64,000 nt of DNA from Panax quinquefolius (Eukaryota > Streptophyta > Magnoliopsida > Apiales > Araliaceae). A model generated the notes under the pieces. The model saw nothing but the letters and a program-made list of their open reading frames with translations. It made no database searches and was not told the origin of the DNA. The position numbers and the translations under genes are program-made. Where the stretch lies: contig JAINUW010000716.1 of assembly GCA_020205615.1 (NCBI GenBank), positions 434,001 through 498,000 of the forward strand, given 5' to 3'. Positions 47,459 through 59,828 of this stretch are shown piece after piece. The number at the start of each line of letters is the position of its first letter. The stretch's first letter is position 1.

Positions 47459-48092
47459 AAGTAGTATGCATACAAGCCAATCATGTATGATAATAAATCA
47501 TATATTTTATAATCAATCTTATATATTTATTTATAAAAGAATTAATTATTAAAAGCATTTATTATCTACATGGTGTTGTTTTAAAAATATGTGATAAACT
47601 CATAGTTTTAAGAAATGCTTTTAGAATCATGATGAGATCATGCTAATGAGATCTAAATTCTTAGATAGCTTAAAACTAAAATGTTCTCAATCAATGGATT
47701 ACTAAAAGGGGATTAGTGAATATGTATAGATTGGTACATACGTTGTTTTCTCATTGAATGAGAATGATTGATCTCATAAACATTTGCGTGAAGACACTAA
47801 AGCAAGTATGTAGGTGCTTATTAGAGAATAAGTTCACTGAACGTGACTCGCTAAGAAATACCTAATGGAATTTTACTTGTCTGTCAATAGGAATTCCTAT
47901 AGTGATAGTAGTTCAAATGATCCTTAGACTTGAGATCATCATAGTATCTTATATATAATGAATTACACTTTGACTTATTCCTTAAGACTCTTAGAGTATA
48001 TCAAAGAGTATGCTTGGGTGTAATAAGATATATATGGAGATAATGAATGATCAATAAAAAATCTACCACTTCTAGTAAACGAAGAGAAATGT
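47459..48092 (+). repeat. LTR-like repeat J, forward copy
   Basis: It matches 360-1060 in reverse complement. Its right end stops abruptly after GAAGAGAAATGT at the start of an E-type LTR tip. Confidence 0.75.
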
Positions 48093-48180
48093 TGTGACAC
48101 CCCCAAATTCGGGTACTTCATTCTCACAAGATTTGGTGTTCGCTTGATAAAAACATTCATGTCTAACTACCCAAACATAA
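48093..48180 (-). repeat. Isolated 3' tip of an E-type LTR
   Basis: Reverse complement matches the last part of LTR E (26338-26385): CACCAAATCTTGTG, then TTTGGGGGTGTCACA. Only about 85 bp remain, with no body or PBS. Confidence 0.75.
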
Positions 48181-48186
48181 TAAAAT

Positions 48187-48524
48187 TTATCATACCCTTT
48201 GAAGTTCTGAGAAGGGTAGGATAAGTTGCTTATGAGGTAGCCTTACCTCCATCTCTAGAGAATGTCAACAATGTTTTCCATGTCTCAGTCCTACGACCCT
48301 ACAAACCCGATTACAAGCACGTGATTGAATATGAACCCCTACATTTCGACAAAGACTTGTCTTACGAAGAAATTCCTATTCAAATTATCGACCGAAAAGA
48401 ACAAGTTCTGAGAAATAAAGTAATACATTCTGTTAAGGTAATTTGGAGGAACCACAACGCTGAAGAAGCTACGTGGGAACTCGAAGAGAATATGATGAAG
48501 AATTATCCTCATTTATTTACTTAG
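48187..48524 (+). pseudogene. Integrase C-terminus and chromodomain of element G
   Basis: A piece of pol only: the FEVLRRVG block with a stop at about 48211, HVSVLRPYKPDYKHV, then YEEIPIQIIDRKEQVLRNK, KVIWRNHNAEEATWELE and YPHLFT before TAG 48522. It is nearly the same as the matching part of element E. Everything upstream in pol is lost. Confidence 0.9.
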
Positions 48525-48539
48525 ATTGTTATATGCTAT

Positions 48540-48628
48540 TCGGGGATGAATCTTTGTGTAAGGGGGAGAATGTGAACTAATTATTAAGTTGTGATTCTGA
48601 GGATAGAATCCTTTTAAGAGGGGAAAGA
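48540..48628 (+). other. Two tandem PPT-like signals of element G
   Basis: GTAAGGGGGAGAA followed by TGTGAACT (about 48558-48577) lies 60 bp before the working site AAGAGGGGAAAGA (48616-48628), which precedes LTR start TGTGACAACC. Confidence 0.7.
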
Positions 48629-51485
48629 TGTGACAACCGAGATTTTGTAATTTAATTTAAATATTTATTGGATTAAATAAATATTTTTTCGATGAATTAA
48701 TTATTAGATTAAATGATTAATTGATGAAGTTGTGGTAAATTAATTTAATTATATGTGTTATATTTATTAAATTAATGTGGAGAATTTTTATTATTCGAAG
48801 TATGTGATTATGTGAGCTTATTGTATTAAAAGAAATATTTAATAAGCCTGATAGTATTTTAATTAATTTAATTATTAATTAGAGATTTAATAATTTGACA
48901 TTATTAATCAAAGAGAATTTGAATTATGTGACTATGTGTATTAATGAGAAATTATTATATTTTATTTAAAGTAAATTAAATAAGATATTAGATTTATTTT
49001 ATATGGATGTGACATTACTTAAACTATATAATAAAGCTTTATTAAATTAAATGATTTTTAAAACCTATTCTAACTAGCCAAACATGGCCTTAGAGGGAGT
49101 TACCCATGACTAGGTAACTGACCACAACTCGTCAGACGTCTTCTTTATTATACGCTTTCCCCTTCCTTTTCTTCATTAATTTTCCTAAGTGTCAGAGATA
49201 GTTTCAGAGAAAGATACAAAGAGAGAGTTGAGAATTCAGAGTTTTGTGGAGGAGGAATTCACTTCCTAGTAAGTTATATTCTACACTTTGGGTAATTCTC
49301 TCCAACCCAAATTCCTATTTTACGTCTTTTAAAGTTTTCATAAATATGGCTTTCATTTATTCTGTAATTCTCTGTAAATTGGGAAAGGGTGTTGTTATAA
49401 AGATATGTGTAATGATTCGAGTAGTATATCATGTTTTAATATATATTATATGGGTTTCCATATCTTGATTTCATGAAATTATACAAGAAAAGATTTTGAG
49501 TATGTTATATGGCCATATAGCCAGATCACGTGATTTTTATATGTCAAATATAATTTATTTTGCAAAATTCACACATTGATATGATTATGCATGTTAAAAT
49601 GAACAAAATGAATCTTGAATGGTTGGATTTGGCTTTATAACGAATCAGTAGCATTAAAATACATGTTTTTGTTCAAGAACTTCAAGAACATCAAGAATAC
49701 GATCCAATTTGCATGCTTTAATTCTGTGATTATATGTTTTAATGGGTGAAAATCACTCCATAGATGTTAAGTATTGATTATTTATGAATTCTAGCATGTG
49801 GGTATGTCTAAATTCATGTAAAAATAAGTTGATTGGAAATTTTTAGTGGTTTTCGCAATTTTCGCTGAATTGCGAGAATTGGAAGCTGAGTCTCGCATCA
49901 TGGCGCGCCAACTCAGTTCATTTCTCGTCATGGCACTTGGCCTTATCAAGACCGCAAGTGTCAATACCGTGTATATATTATGGGCATGACTCCAAGAGCC
50001 AATACAAAAGTGGGGCCGTAGCGCCACTTAGTAGAATGTCCAGAAAATGTTTTTTAAAATGTTTAAGTATATGAATGTGTTGGTAACTTAGTCTAATGAA
50101 TATAAAGACTTGTTAGACGTATAATGAGATGTTAAAATAAATTCTTAACATGTCCATAACACAATTACGTGTGAACTGAATGATCAAATGCATAGTTACC
50201 TTATTGTTTGTGAAGTCTTAATTTTTGACAATAAGTGTAGTAATTGACTAAGTATAGTCATGAACTCGAGTTAGACAAAAAATAAACTTGTGATGTTTAG
50301 TACGTTATTATTGACTGGTATTGTGAACGTAATTGATATGTAGGATTTAATTCAAAGAACGAGTTTGCTTAAGTGTAATCTACGCACGAGGCAAGTTTCT
50401 AAACCTTATCTTGTTACATTGAGCAAGTTTTCTAACTCTACATTTACATTGAGCAAGTTTCTTACCCTAAACTTTCGTTGAGCAAGTTTCCTAACCTTAC
50501 TTGTTATCGTTATATAAATTGATTAATTCCTCTTCGATATTGAGCAAGTTCTCATTATTATTGATCGAGTTTCGTCTTGGATATTAAAGTTTATTAATCT
50601 TCAAGCATGATGTTGTTAAACAATAATTATTCTATCAGTATACCTTTTGAGATGTTATTCAAGTTAAATATTCATTTCTTTGTTAAACATTATTAGACTA
50701 GCGAACCCTTATTGATTCGACTAGTCCATAGTTGATGAGCGTTCTAAATTTCGTAATCCTTGATGAATTATCCAAACCAAACTTCCTTTCAAAAGTGCGG
50801 ACTTGAATGTCAAACCGAGATGAACAACCTCAGATAGGGGATTATTTACACTTGAGCGTTAAGATATTGTGCATGCGAGTATGGTACTAATTTGATCCCC
50901 CTAAGTACGAGAAGAAGAGTCCATAGTCTTATGATATTAAAGGTTTCAAGTAAAAACACTTGACAACTAGGACATAGTTCAAGGTCTTATGACCCTCGTA
51001 ATTTCTTTTGATTCTTGTTATCCATTCTTTATTCAAAAGTTGAGCTTTATATCAGAAGTTATTATTTCTCTCGCATGTTATTATTCATTGTTATATTGTT
51101 ATACTTGTGGGCAATCATGCTCACTCTTGCGTAATAATAACATTGCGATTAAGAAACTAAAGAGCGATTTAACCTTCCACTAGTAAGGGCAAGGGCAAGC
51201 TTAGCAAGTAATGAAGACTGTTTATTTATGTGATTATGTAATGATAGTTAGACCTGATGTTACTTAAGACTTATTTTTTTATGTTTTTCGCACAGATGTT
51301 TTAAGGTTAGAGTAACCTGGGATTTATTTTTATTCAGTTGATGTAACCACATAAGGGGAGAGATTTATTATTTATTATTCTATTGCATGGTTTGCATTTT
51401 ATTTATGGGTAGATAGATAGATGTTGTATGTACAGTGAACACCAAATCCTGTGGAAATGGAAGTACCGGATTTGGGGGTGTCACA
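48629..51485 (+). repeat. 3' LTR of element G
   Basis: 2857 bp from TGTGACAACC to GGGGGTGTCACA. It shares TTGAGCAAGTTT tandem phrases (50385-50560), the GTGCGGACTTGAATG block and the GGGCAATCATGCTCACTC block with LTR E. A GC-richer cassette with CATGGCGCGCCAACTC lies at 49850-50040. Confidence 0.9.
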
Positions 51486-52002
51486 ATAAAAGTACAGTAA
51501 TACGTGTGGTTGCACAGCAGCACACGGTATTGTACAATATCTTTGATTATTGATACTTACGTGAGAATTCACTCAGTTTTATTCAATTATTGCAACAGTA
51601 GTTGATGCATCGTATCTCATATTATTGTCACAGTATCATCTGCACAATATTTTATATTATTAAATCAATAATTGAGACGACATATTTATTCATATGATTA
51701 TTTTCATTATTGACAAAGTCTAGAAAGTTTTGTCGAGGAAAGGGGTTTGGTTACCTAATTGCGCGCCAATAAGGAGAAGTCCTTATCGGAAAGCCCCCTC
51801 TTTCCTGGGAATGATCTGGTTGTTAATATTCTGAGTTATAATATAAATGATGAATAAATATTGTTAAAAATGTGTTTAGTGAAGCCCGGTGAATTGAGAT
51901 AAATAGAGGGTTTTTATGAAGTATTTGTTGTAAATTTGGCTTATTACAAAGACCACCACTTACTCATTTTTCAAAATAGTCGGTAGAAAATTATCTCAGT
52001 TT

Positions 52003-52009
<7 letters not shown>

Positions 52010-52058
<49 letters not shown>
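52010..52058. repeat. (TA)n microsatellite
   Basis: A TA run that carries the MITE insertion; more TA follows on the other side at 52279-52296. Confidence 0.9.
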
Positions 52059-52060
<2 letters not shown>

Positions 52061-52279
52061 ATGCTGGATCTTAAGCTCACCCCTTATCTAGCTCACCTTG
52101 CTCACCCCCCTTTAGCGACGGACCAAATCGTCATTTGGTCCGTCGCTATATGTTGTCCATCGCTAAAAGCTAAGATAACGGTTCTATATATAGCAACAGA
52201 CCAAATCGTCGCCCGATCCCTCGCTAAAGGGGGGTGGGCAAGGTAAGATAGATAAGGGGTGAGCTTAAGATCTGGACCA
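52059..52279. mobile_element. MITE with about 60-bp inverted ends
   Basis: The left end (GATCTTAAGCTCACCCCTTA...CCCCCCTTTAGCGA) is repeated in reverse at the right end (TCGCTAAAGGGGGG...AAGGGGTGAGCTTAAGATC). Inner TAGCGACGGAC and GGTCCGTCGCTA motifs form a further dyad and recall the subterminal repeats of plant CACTA elements, but the ends are not CACTA. It sits in TA repeats, so the target duplication cannot be read. An open frame across it is chance. Confidence 0.85.
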
Positions 52280-53084
52280 TATATATATATATATATTATA
52301 TAAGTTTTGTTTTTTATATATAATAGAATATATTATATTTTATTATATGCATAGTATTGCATAGTACTGCATAGTGCTGCATAGTAGAATCAAAATATTT
52401 TTAGAATTCTTCGCCCGTGAAATCGTCCGAAATTCACTGTGCAGTCCGTGATTTTTTTCCTAAATAGTATCTTGCCATTCTCCTATAAATAGGATGCTCA
52501 GTTTAGAAATGAAAATCACACCAGAATCAAAACATTCTTCTTCTATAATATTGTGCGTATTTCTTTTGAGTTTAAGAAAACTTTGAGTGTTGCAAATAGT
52601 GCAAGTTTTCTTCAAGAATACCTCTGTTATACCAGTTAGAAATACTATCCTTTTAAGATAAGGGATATCATTATTATGGTAAGGGGTATTATTTATTTCA
52701 TATTCGTTTACGATATTATTTTTTCATATTCGTAAGGAATTTTATATTCGTTCAATATTTGTAAGGAATATTATTTTCTTTCAATATTTGTAAGGAATAT
52801 TATCTTCGTTCAATATTTGTAGGAATATTATTTTTTGTTCAACAGTTGTAAAGGATATTATTTTGTTCAATATTCCTAAGAAATAATATTTTCTTCCATA
52901 CTCTGTAGTATGTCAGTAATATTATTTCATTTTATATTCCTAATTCTACACTTATGTTGATAAGTATTGCTTCTATACTTCTTGAAATTAGTAGAATATC
53001 CTTGAAATTTGTGCTTCATCTAGTATCGTTCTGCTGCAATATTTTTCTGGACATTCTTGTTAATTATTAAGCTTTTTATTTTGA

Positions 53085-53225
53085 AATACTATTCATGGGT
53101 ACTATTCATACATACGGCACTATTCATACATACTTTACTATTCACGGGGTATTATTCATGAAGTACTATTCATGGGGTACTATTCACTCAGGTACTATTC
53201 ACCCGGGGTACTATTCACGATAAAA
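53085..53225. repeat. TACTATTCAC-type repeats in LTR L
   Basis: About eight to nine copies of TACTATTCA at 15-22 bp spacing with variable joins (GGGG, CATACG, CCCGGGG). Confidence 0.85.
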
Positions 53226-53861
53226 ATTGTTTTCTTTTTTATCCAAATTATTTTTGATACATGAATATTATTCTTGAATTTTACTCTACAAAGCAGTTAT
53301 CATGATATTTTTTTAACTCTGGATAAATTAAAAATCTTTAAAATTTATCCTTAATCTCACTTGATTGATTTCTTATTTTATTGTCATCATCCTCATGCGT
53401 ATATTGTGATGAAAGTCATCTTTGGCCCGTAATGCATAGATTGACTATTGATTGATATGATTATGACCAGGAATTATGTACCAGTATAATCATGACTTGT
53501 AATGTTACAAATGATGTGGTAAAAGTTCTCATTGGCCCGTAGTACATTGATGGACAATTATTGGTATGATCATGACCAGGGGATCTCTTCGGCCAAGGGT
53601 GCGAAGATGAATTGTTGTTTGGTATGGTCATGACCACTGGTGATAATACCGAATATCTTTGGCCCGTAGTGCATGGATAATTTGTGGATGTGATAATAAC
53701 GAATATCCTAGGCGCGTCTTTTAATTTGTATGGATAATTTCGTGGATGTGATATTAATGAATATCATTGATTTATCCGAAGTGATAAATTAATTATTGAT
53801 AATTGGTGTTGTTCAATTATTTAACAAAATTAGGACTAATATATAATAAATGATCGAGGAC

Positions 53862-56292
53862 CTAAAATGCCCTCAAAATTAGGTAAACGCCACCCATCTT
53901 TGGGGTCGCCACTTAATGGTACATAAATTCAAATACAAACTTAATTATACATCCGCAAAGATGGGTAATGATACGATTATAAATATACATAAACCGAGAG
54001 TTCTATATAGAATATTGTCATTTATTATACAATATCCATACTCAAGGAGTCCTCATTATATTCTTGATTATTATCACACTATTTCACGTAATAAGTGAGG
54101 ACTACTAATGCTATCTTCAGACCATCAAGATGATGCTTTTCCCAACTCGTCCCCTTTAAAATTATATTCTCATTTCAAGAGAATAGGAAAGAAAGAAAGG
54201 GTGAGCTCAACTAGCCCAAGAAGAAATATTACGACTAAGATAATGCGTAATAAATTATCAATAGAAATATTTTCAATAATGTTAAACCGATAAAATACAA
54301 TAGACAACCAGCTTTAATCTGCAATGAATATGCAATCCATTAAAAGAGTCAAGTAGAAAATAAAGTCTACTATCTTTTAGGTTTTAAAAGGTTTTCATCA
54401 ATTTTATCACTAAGACTCAGTTTTAATGAATAAACCACAATATCTAATCATCCTCGTACTACTGGCCAAGGATTTTCATCAAATTATCAATGGTCATGAC
54501 TATACCGAATCACCCCGTCATAATCATACCAAAAACTATCCATCACCGCATTGCTGTGCCATCGAGGACTTTTGTCACATCATTTATATCAAGCAATGAT
54601 TATACCGAATGATCCTCGGTCATAATCATACTAAGTTCATCTACGCACGTAAGCCAAAAGATAACATAATATAACATGAGGATGATGACAATGACATAAT
54701 AATTCAATAAAACAAGTTCAAGAATTATTTAATCCAGAATTATTAACGCCCAAATTGTCAACATGATACTTTTTTGTAGAGTAAAATTCAAGAATAATCG
54801 TAAGAATATTTCCATGAAAAGATATCGATGAAACGCAAATATCAAAGATATTCTACTAATTTCATGGAGTATAGAAGTCAAAGTTTTAACCAACCGGGTA
54901 TAATAAAGAATGGAATAACAAAAGAAATCACCACGCATGCAGATTTGATAGATAAAAGTTATTCCAATAGAATAATAATAATCGGAACCAGTCGTGAAAT
55001 TCATAATCTACTGTGATGATCCAAATGTAATAATAAATGTGAATAATAAACAATGGAACTGTGTCCCGTGTAAACACACGCATGTGATATTCCAAATGTA
55101 ATAATAAATGCGGAATAATAAACAATGGAACTGTCATGTAAAACACATGCATGTGATATTCCAATGTAATAATAAAGAATGGAATAATGTAAGAAGATCA
55201 CCAAGTATAGGGATTCACATATACATGTTATTCCAATGTAATAAATAAGAATGGAATAATATAAGGATTTCACCAAGTATAGGTGGTCTGTGCATATATA
55301 GTAATGTATAGGTATGCCACTTTTTTACAAAAGTTATTCCAATGTAATAATAATGAATGGAATAATGTAAGTTCTCTTCATGAATAAGAAAGAATAACAC
55401 CCCTTACTTGTACAACAAATAATATCCCTTACCTTAGAAGAACCGAATATGGAAAAGTGAAGAAGAAGCGTAGTACTTTTCTTCTTTCTTCTATCTTTTC
55501 TCTATAGTTTTTCTCTCATAGTTTCAATGAATGAATTCGTAAGAAAAATAATGAAGGAATGAGCTTCTATTTATAGGAAAATAGAATGCATTATAATTAA
55601 TCCATGAAACGGTCAGATTGATTTACTTTAACTGACTCGTCCATATTTAAAGCAAAATCTTTTAAATAAAATATCATATATTCTATTTATATAAAAACAT
55701 TTTACTATGCAAACACTAAAACACTATGCAAAACACTATGCAACACTATGCATAATAAAATATAATATATTCTATTTATGTAATAACTTTAATAAAGTAT
55801 TCGCTTTATATAAAGATGTTTCGCTTTTATTACGTTAATAATAATAATAAAACAAAACGTCATTATCGCTATAATAATTCATATTATTAATCGATAATAA
55901 TGGAATCAAACCGAGTGACTTCTCACATAAGCATCAATAATCAATACCGTGTGCTACTACTAACCAACCACACGACATCGCATTTTTTACTACCGAAAGT
56001 AGTTCAACAAGATCAACCAGAAAACTTCCGCCGTTATTTCAATAAAATATTTTTTGCTTTTCTCAATCCGACAATAATTTCGCTGTGGGGTCCACCAATG
56101 ATTGAGCCATTGCATTTAATATTCCCCGCTGTTTAATATTCCCACCAATCGAATATAATATAACCACTTGCATACTTTGCAAAATTTATAAATAATACCC
56201 ACAACTATAATATTATCTCAAATTCACAACCATAATATTAAAAATTATTTCACAAAATTTAAATCTTTATCGATAAAAACTGGGGTCTCACA
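53862..56292 (-). repeat. 3' LTR of element H
   Basis: The reverse strand starts TGTGAGACCCCAG at 56292. TATA CTATAAATAG is at 55567-55576 (reverse). The dyad array occupies 54890-55365. The 3' end near 53866 is damaged. Confidence 0.85.
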
Positions 56293-56293
56293 A

Positions 56294-56306
56294 TCTCCCT
56301 CCTTAT
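56294..56306 (-). other. Polypurine tract of element H
   Basis: Reverse strand AAGGAGGGAGAT directly before LTR start TGTGAGACC, with the GGCGAAATTCC phrase upstream as in element A. Confidence 0.8.
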
Positions 56307-56389
56307 GGAATTTCGCCTCAAAAATTAGGGTACGACTGGTATGATAAAGAGGTGAGGATACCTCAATACCTTTATCGTTGAAAACATTA

Positions 56390-57860
56390 AATTCATCTTT
56401 GCAATCCGCCAAAGATATTCATTAATAATTCATCTTTGCACACTAAAGCCAAAGATATACAAATCAGAAACCAATAATGCCGAGACTCACTTAATAAGAT
56501 CACGACCACATTAATTATCCATGCACTCATCGGCAAGGATATTCGTGTTTTTAATTACGGTCATGATTATACCGAATAATCCTCGGTCATAATCATACCA
56601 AGTCCATCAATGTACTACTACCAAAGATGATTTTTTTACCACATCCATGAATTAATATTTCATCACGAGACTCATTTCAATAATTAATCCACATCATCGA
56701 ATCATCCGCACTACGTGCCAAGGATATTCTTTATTATCACGACCATTAATTATCCATCCACACCACGTGCCAAAGATAATCGTGTATTCATTAATATCAC
56801 GACCACAAATTATCCATGCACTATGGCCAAAGATAATCGTGGTATTCATTAAGTATCACGACCACAAATTATCCATGCACTACTACCAAAGATAATCGTG
56901 GTATTCATTAAGATCACGCACCACAAATTATCCATGCACTACTACCAAAGATAATCGTCGTATTCATTAAGATCACCACCACAAATTATCCACGACCATA
57001 CCAAAGATAATCGTATTCATTAAGATCACGATCACAAATTATCCATGCACTACTATGGCCAAAGATAATCGTGTATTCATTAGTATCACGACCACAAATT
57101 ATCCATGCACTACGTGCCAAAGATAATCGTATTCATTAAGATCACGACAACAAATTATCCATGACTACTACCAAAGATAATCGTGTATTCATTAGTATCA
57201 CGACCACAAATTATCCATGCACTACGTGCCAAAGATAATCGTGTTTTCAATTACTACGGTTATGATTATACCGAACAATCCTCGGTCATAATCATACCAA
57301 GTCCATCTATGCACTAATGTGCCATGTATTTGACTTTCAACATAATATAAGCATGATGATAATGATATAAAGAATCAATCAAATGAGATAAAGGATAAAT
57401 ATTAAACATTTATAATATAATTTATCCAGATTCAAGAATATCCCCATGTTATCAATCACTTAATAATCTCATAATCTAATATCATTAATATTATAACAAT
57501 ATTTTAATACTTCTTAAATTTATAAACAATTTATCTCAATTGTTTACGCTTTTACCATATAATGCATTTAATCATTCAAAAATGCCATACTCATAAGATA
57601 TCATCACCAATTATCAAATCCCTCATCAAAAAAAATATGCATATATACTATATATAGGATTCTCTAGCCATAAAATCCTATTTTCAACTTTGTTACTTCA
57701 CATAACATATTTAACTCATATGTTCAGAATTAAACTATTTTCATGAAAATACCAAATCAGTCCCAAAAATATTTCTTTTCTGGGATTTAGCATAATATAG
57801 TCCCATGATGAAAATATATTTTTCGGAATTTTAAAATTCATTTACTATTTTTCAAAAATC
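56390..57860 (-). mobile_element. B-like LTR fragment inside element H
   Basis: 57440-57860 matches the AT-rich middle of LTR B (5520-5930 in B1). 56390-57330 is a repeat-rich part in the order expected of such an LTR, with ATCTTTGCA/CCAAAGAT pieces and a 58-bp array. Both ends of the LTR are missing. Confidence 0.7.
56769..57245. repeat. 58-bp minisatellite, about eight units
   Basis: Units of the type AAAGATAATCGTGTATTC...ATCACGACCACAAATTATCC..GCACTAC, 54-60 bp. LTR A has only one or two related units (about 12180-12280). Each unit pairs GATAAT with ATTATC and CGTG with CACG. Confidence 0.9.
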
Positions 57861-58840
57861 AATTTCTAATTAATTCCTTAAGAAATTAGCTACCTCAAGT
57901 TTAACTCCAAAATTCCCAAATCTTGGCAGGACCTTACACATGTTAATGTGAGCCTCAGTTTAAATTTCATGGTCATCTGAGTTATAGAACTCCGTTATAG
58001 CATTTTTCGTCAAAAAAAACCTAAATATTGAAATGGTCATAACTTGTTCATTTTAAGTCGTAATGAGCTCATTTTTGGACAGGAGGTACTTTATAACATA
58101 TATTTTCATGTCCCAAAAGGCCAGAATTTTTTCATAAATTTAGTGGTAAAACAGCCCCTTAAAGTTCATGGGCAAGTTTTTTTTTGTAATTTGCAGCTTT
58201 GCACTCTCTTTGCTAAATTCAGTCCCACACAAAAATCTACAACACCTTTTCCAAAGTGATTCCACTTGGATAAGTTACAAAACTCATAGATCTAACTCTA
58301 GGACTTGACCACACTCAAAAATTCAAAATATAATAGGAGATATGGTCAATTGAATTTCATGTTACGCTTTTTTTCACCAAAATCGATTTTTCAACCCTTT
58401 GTGATTTCTAAGAAACTTTCATGTTTTCACATAATAACCAACATAACTCATCATAACACTTACTAATACTTCATATACCCATGATTTTCATTAGTCCAAT
58501 GCTTTTATTATGACTTTCATCATAATCCTCGTAAAATGATCCTTTTAGTGAAGAAATATTCGAGGGTTTAAGAAATGTATTTTTGTCATCGGGGTCAATA
58601 CAAAATTCGATTTCACGCCTAGGGTAGGCTAGGAAATCTTCAAGAATACGCCAAGAAATTTATTAATGATAGAAATATCATTCAAAATCGCTACTCTTAT
58701 CCAAGACTTGGATAAGACGTTACATTGATACCAACTCGTGACTTCTATCCCTTAACCTAGATAAGACCTCACAATGATACCTATAAACTTGCCATCTTCA
58801 TTCACGATGTCGCCATGTAAAAGTCCGCTTTTTGCATTCC
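57861..58840 (-). other. Unassigned sequence inside element H
   Basis: AT-rich with no coding motif in any frame. Phrases such as TTAAACTGAGGCTCACATT (reverse) look like LTR U5 sequence of another family but match nothing else in the window. Confidence 0.4.
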
Positions 58841-58849
58841 ACACAAGGA

Positions 58850-59290
58850 AGTCAACAACGAAAGGTTCGGGCTCTTTACTTATGGCTTGATATGATAATA
58901 ATCGACTTTAGTAGTTTGGTTACTTGAATTCGCACAACAAAGTTGGTTATGAATATAAAAGCTAACAACCTTACAAAAAGGATGATGAGTAGTAGTTAAC
59001 CAATCGATTCCTAAAATCACATCAAAGGCAAGTATTTTCAAAAAGATAAGATCGACAGTAACGTGAAAGTGTTTATTTGAATCAAACAAGATTTAAAAAT
59101 GGTAAGCAGAACGTAAGGCTCCCTACCAACGTAAGTTTCAACCAATAAGTCAAAGTCTAACTTCTCCTGAGTCAAATTTAAACGCTGAACGCAAGCAAGA
59201 GAGATAAAATAATGGGTAGAACCCAGATCTTATAAGGTATAGACTTCACAATTTATAATTAACTAACCCGTGCTAACTTCGCTCGGCTTA
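58850..59290 (-). pseudogene. Protease remnant of element H
   Basis: Reverse-strand LKILAFDVILGIDWLTT matches the A protease end (14450-14500), and a Q-RLNL...EKL.F block matches its middle. The active-site triad reads DLG in place of DTG. Stops and indels are present. Confidence 0.85.
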
Positions 59291-59600
59291 CATTTCGCTT
59301 TTTGAGAAGTCATGAAAATGCACTTCCTAAAACCACTACTTTGTTTTGTCCATATCCACCTTTGGTGCCACCATCCCCGCCTAGACTTGACTTTGGTGCA
59401 CAACAAAATTGAGCTAAATGACCTTTCTTCTTGCAATTTCCACTTCTATTATCTTTGCCATGATTACCATCAAGTGGTTACCATTCTTAGCATGATAATT
59501 TCCCCACGATGGTTATCATTGTTCGATAGCCATTGCCACCAAGATGATTATTATCGTATTGTTGGTCGTTACCTTTTGTTCGAAATGAATCAACACATTC
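59291..59600 (-). pseudogene. gag: gag 3' remnant of element H
   Basis: On the reverse strand the Asn/Gly/His-rich linker and one zinc knuckle (NCKKKGHLAQFC) match element A at about 13780-14100. The capsid part of gag is missing; the leader joins the linker almost directly. Confidence 0.8.
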
Positions 59601-59813
59601 TCATGTGCTTCATTGCTTATCTCAAAGATTTTCAGATGTCATTCTCAAACACCGCCACAAAACAAGGGTTAATTAACATGCAACATATTAACACTATACT
59701 CGATCGACCAATTAAATACCAAATAAACTTAGGTAGGTCATACTAGCGAAGGAATTCCTATCTCTCCCTCCTAGTTCTTATCTCACATCTTAGCCTGTGG
59801 ATCATATCCCTAA

Positions 59814-59824
59814 GCTCGATACCA
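59814..59824 (-). other. Primer binding site of element H
   Basis: Reverse strand TGGTATCGAGC, near the tRNA-Met site with one base lost; the leader after it (TTAGGGATATGATCC) equals that of element A. Confidence 0.8.
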
Positions 59825-59828
59825 AATC

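Larger units (their letters stand above)
51486..53861 (+). mobile_element. LTR L: A-related LTR, truncated at both ends
   Basis: It enters at GTGGTTGCACAGCAGCACAC, which matches about 10510 of LTR A, so the first 0.3 kb is lost at the G junction. It goes on through the GCGCGCCAATAAGGAG block, a TATA (CCTATAAATAGGATG, about 52481), a variant array of AATATTTGTAAGGAATATT units (52680-52930), a TACTATTCAC array (53085-53225) and the GATTATGACC dyad. It stops where element H begins. Confidence 0.75.

Noticed and set aside
54729..55400. Overlapping reverse-strand open frames as genes
   Set aside because: They cover the stem-loop array of the H LTR and reappear at 60686-61230 with frame changes; they are repeat products.
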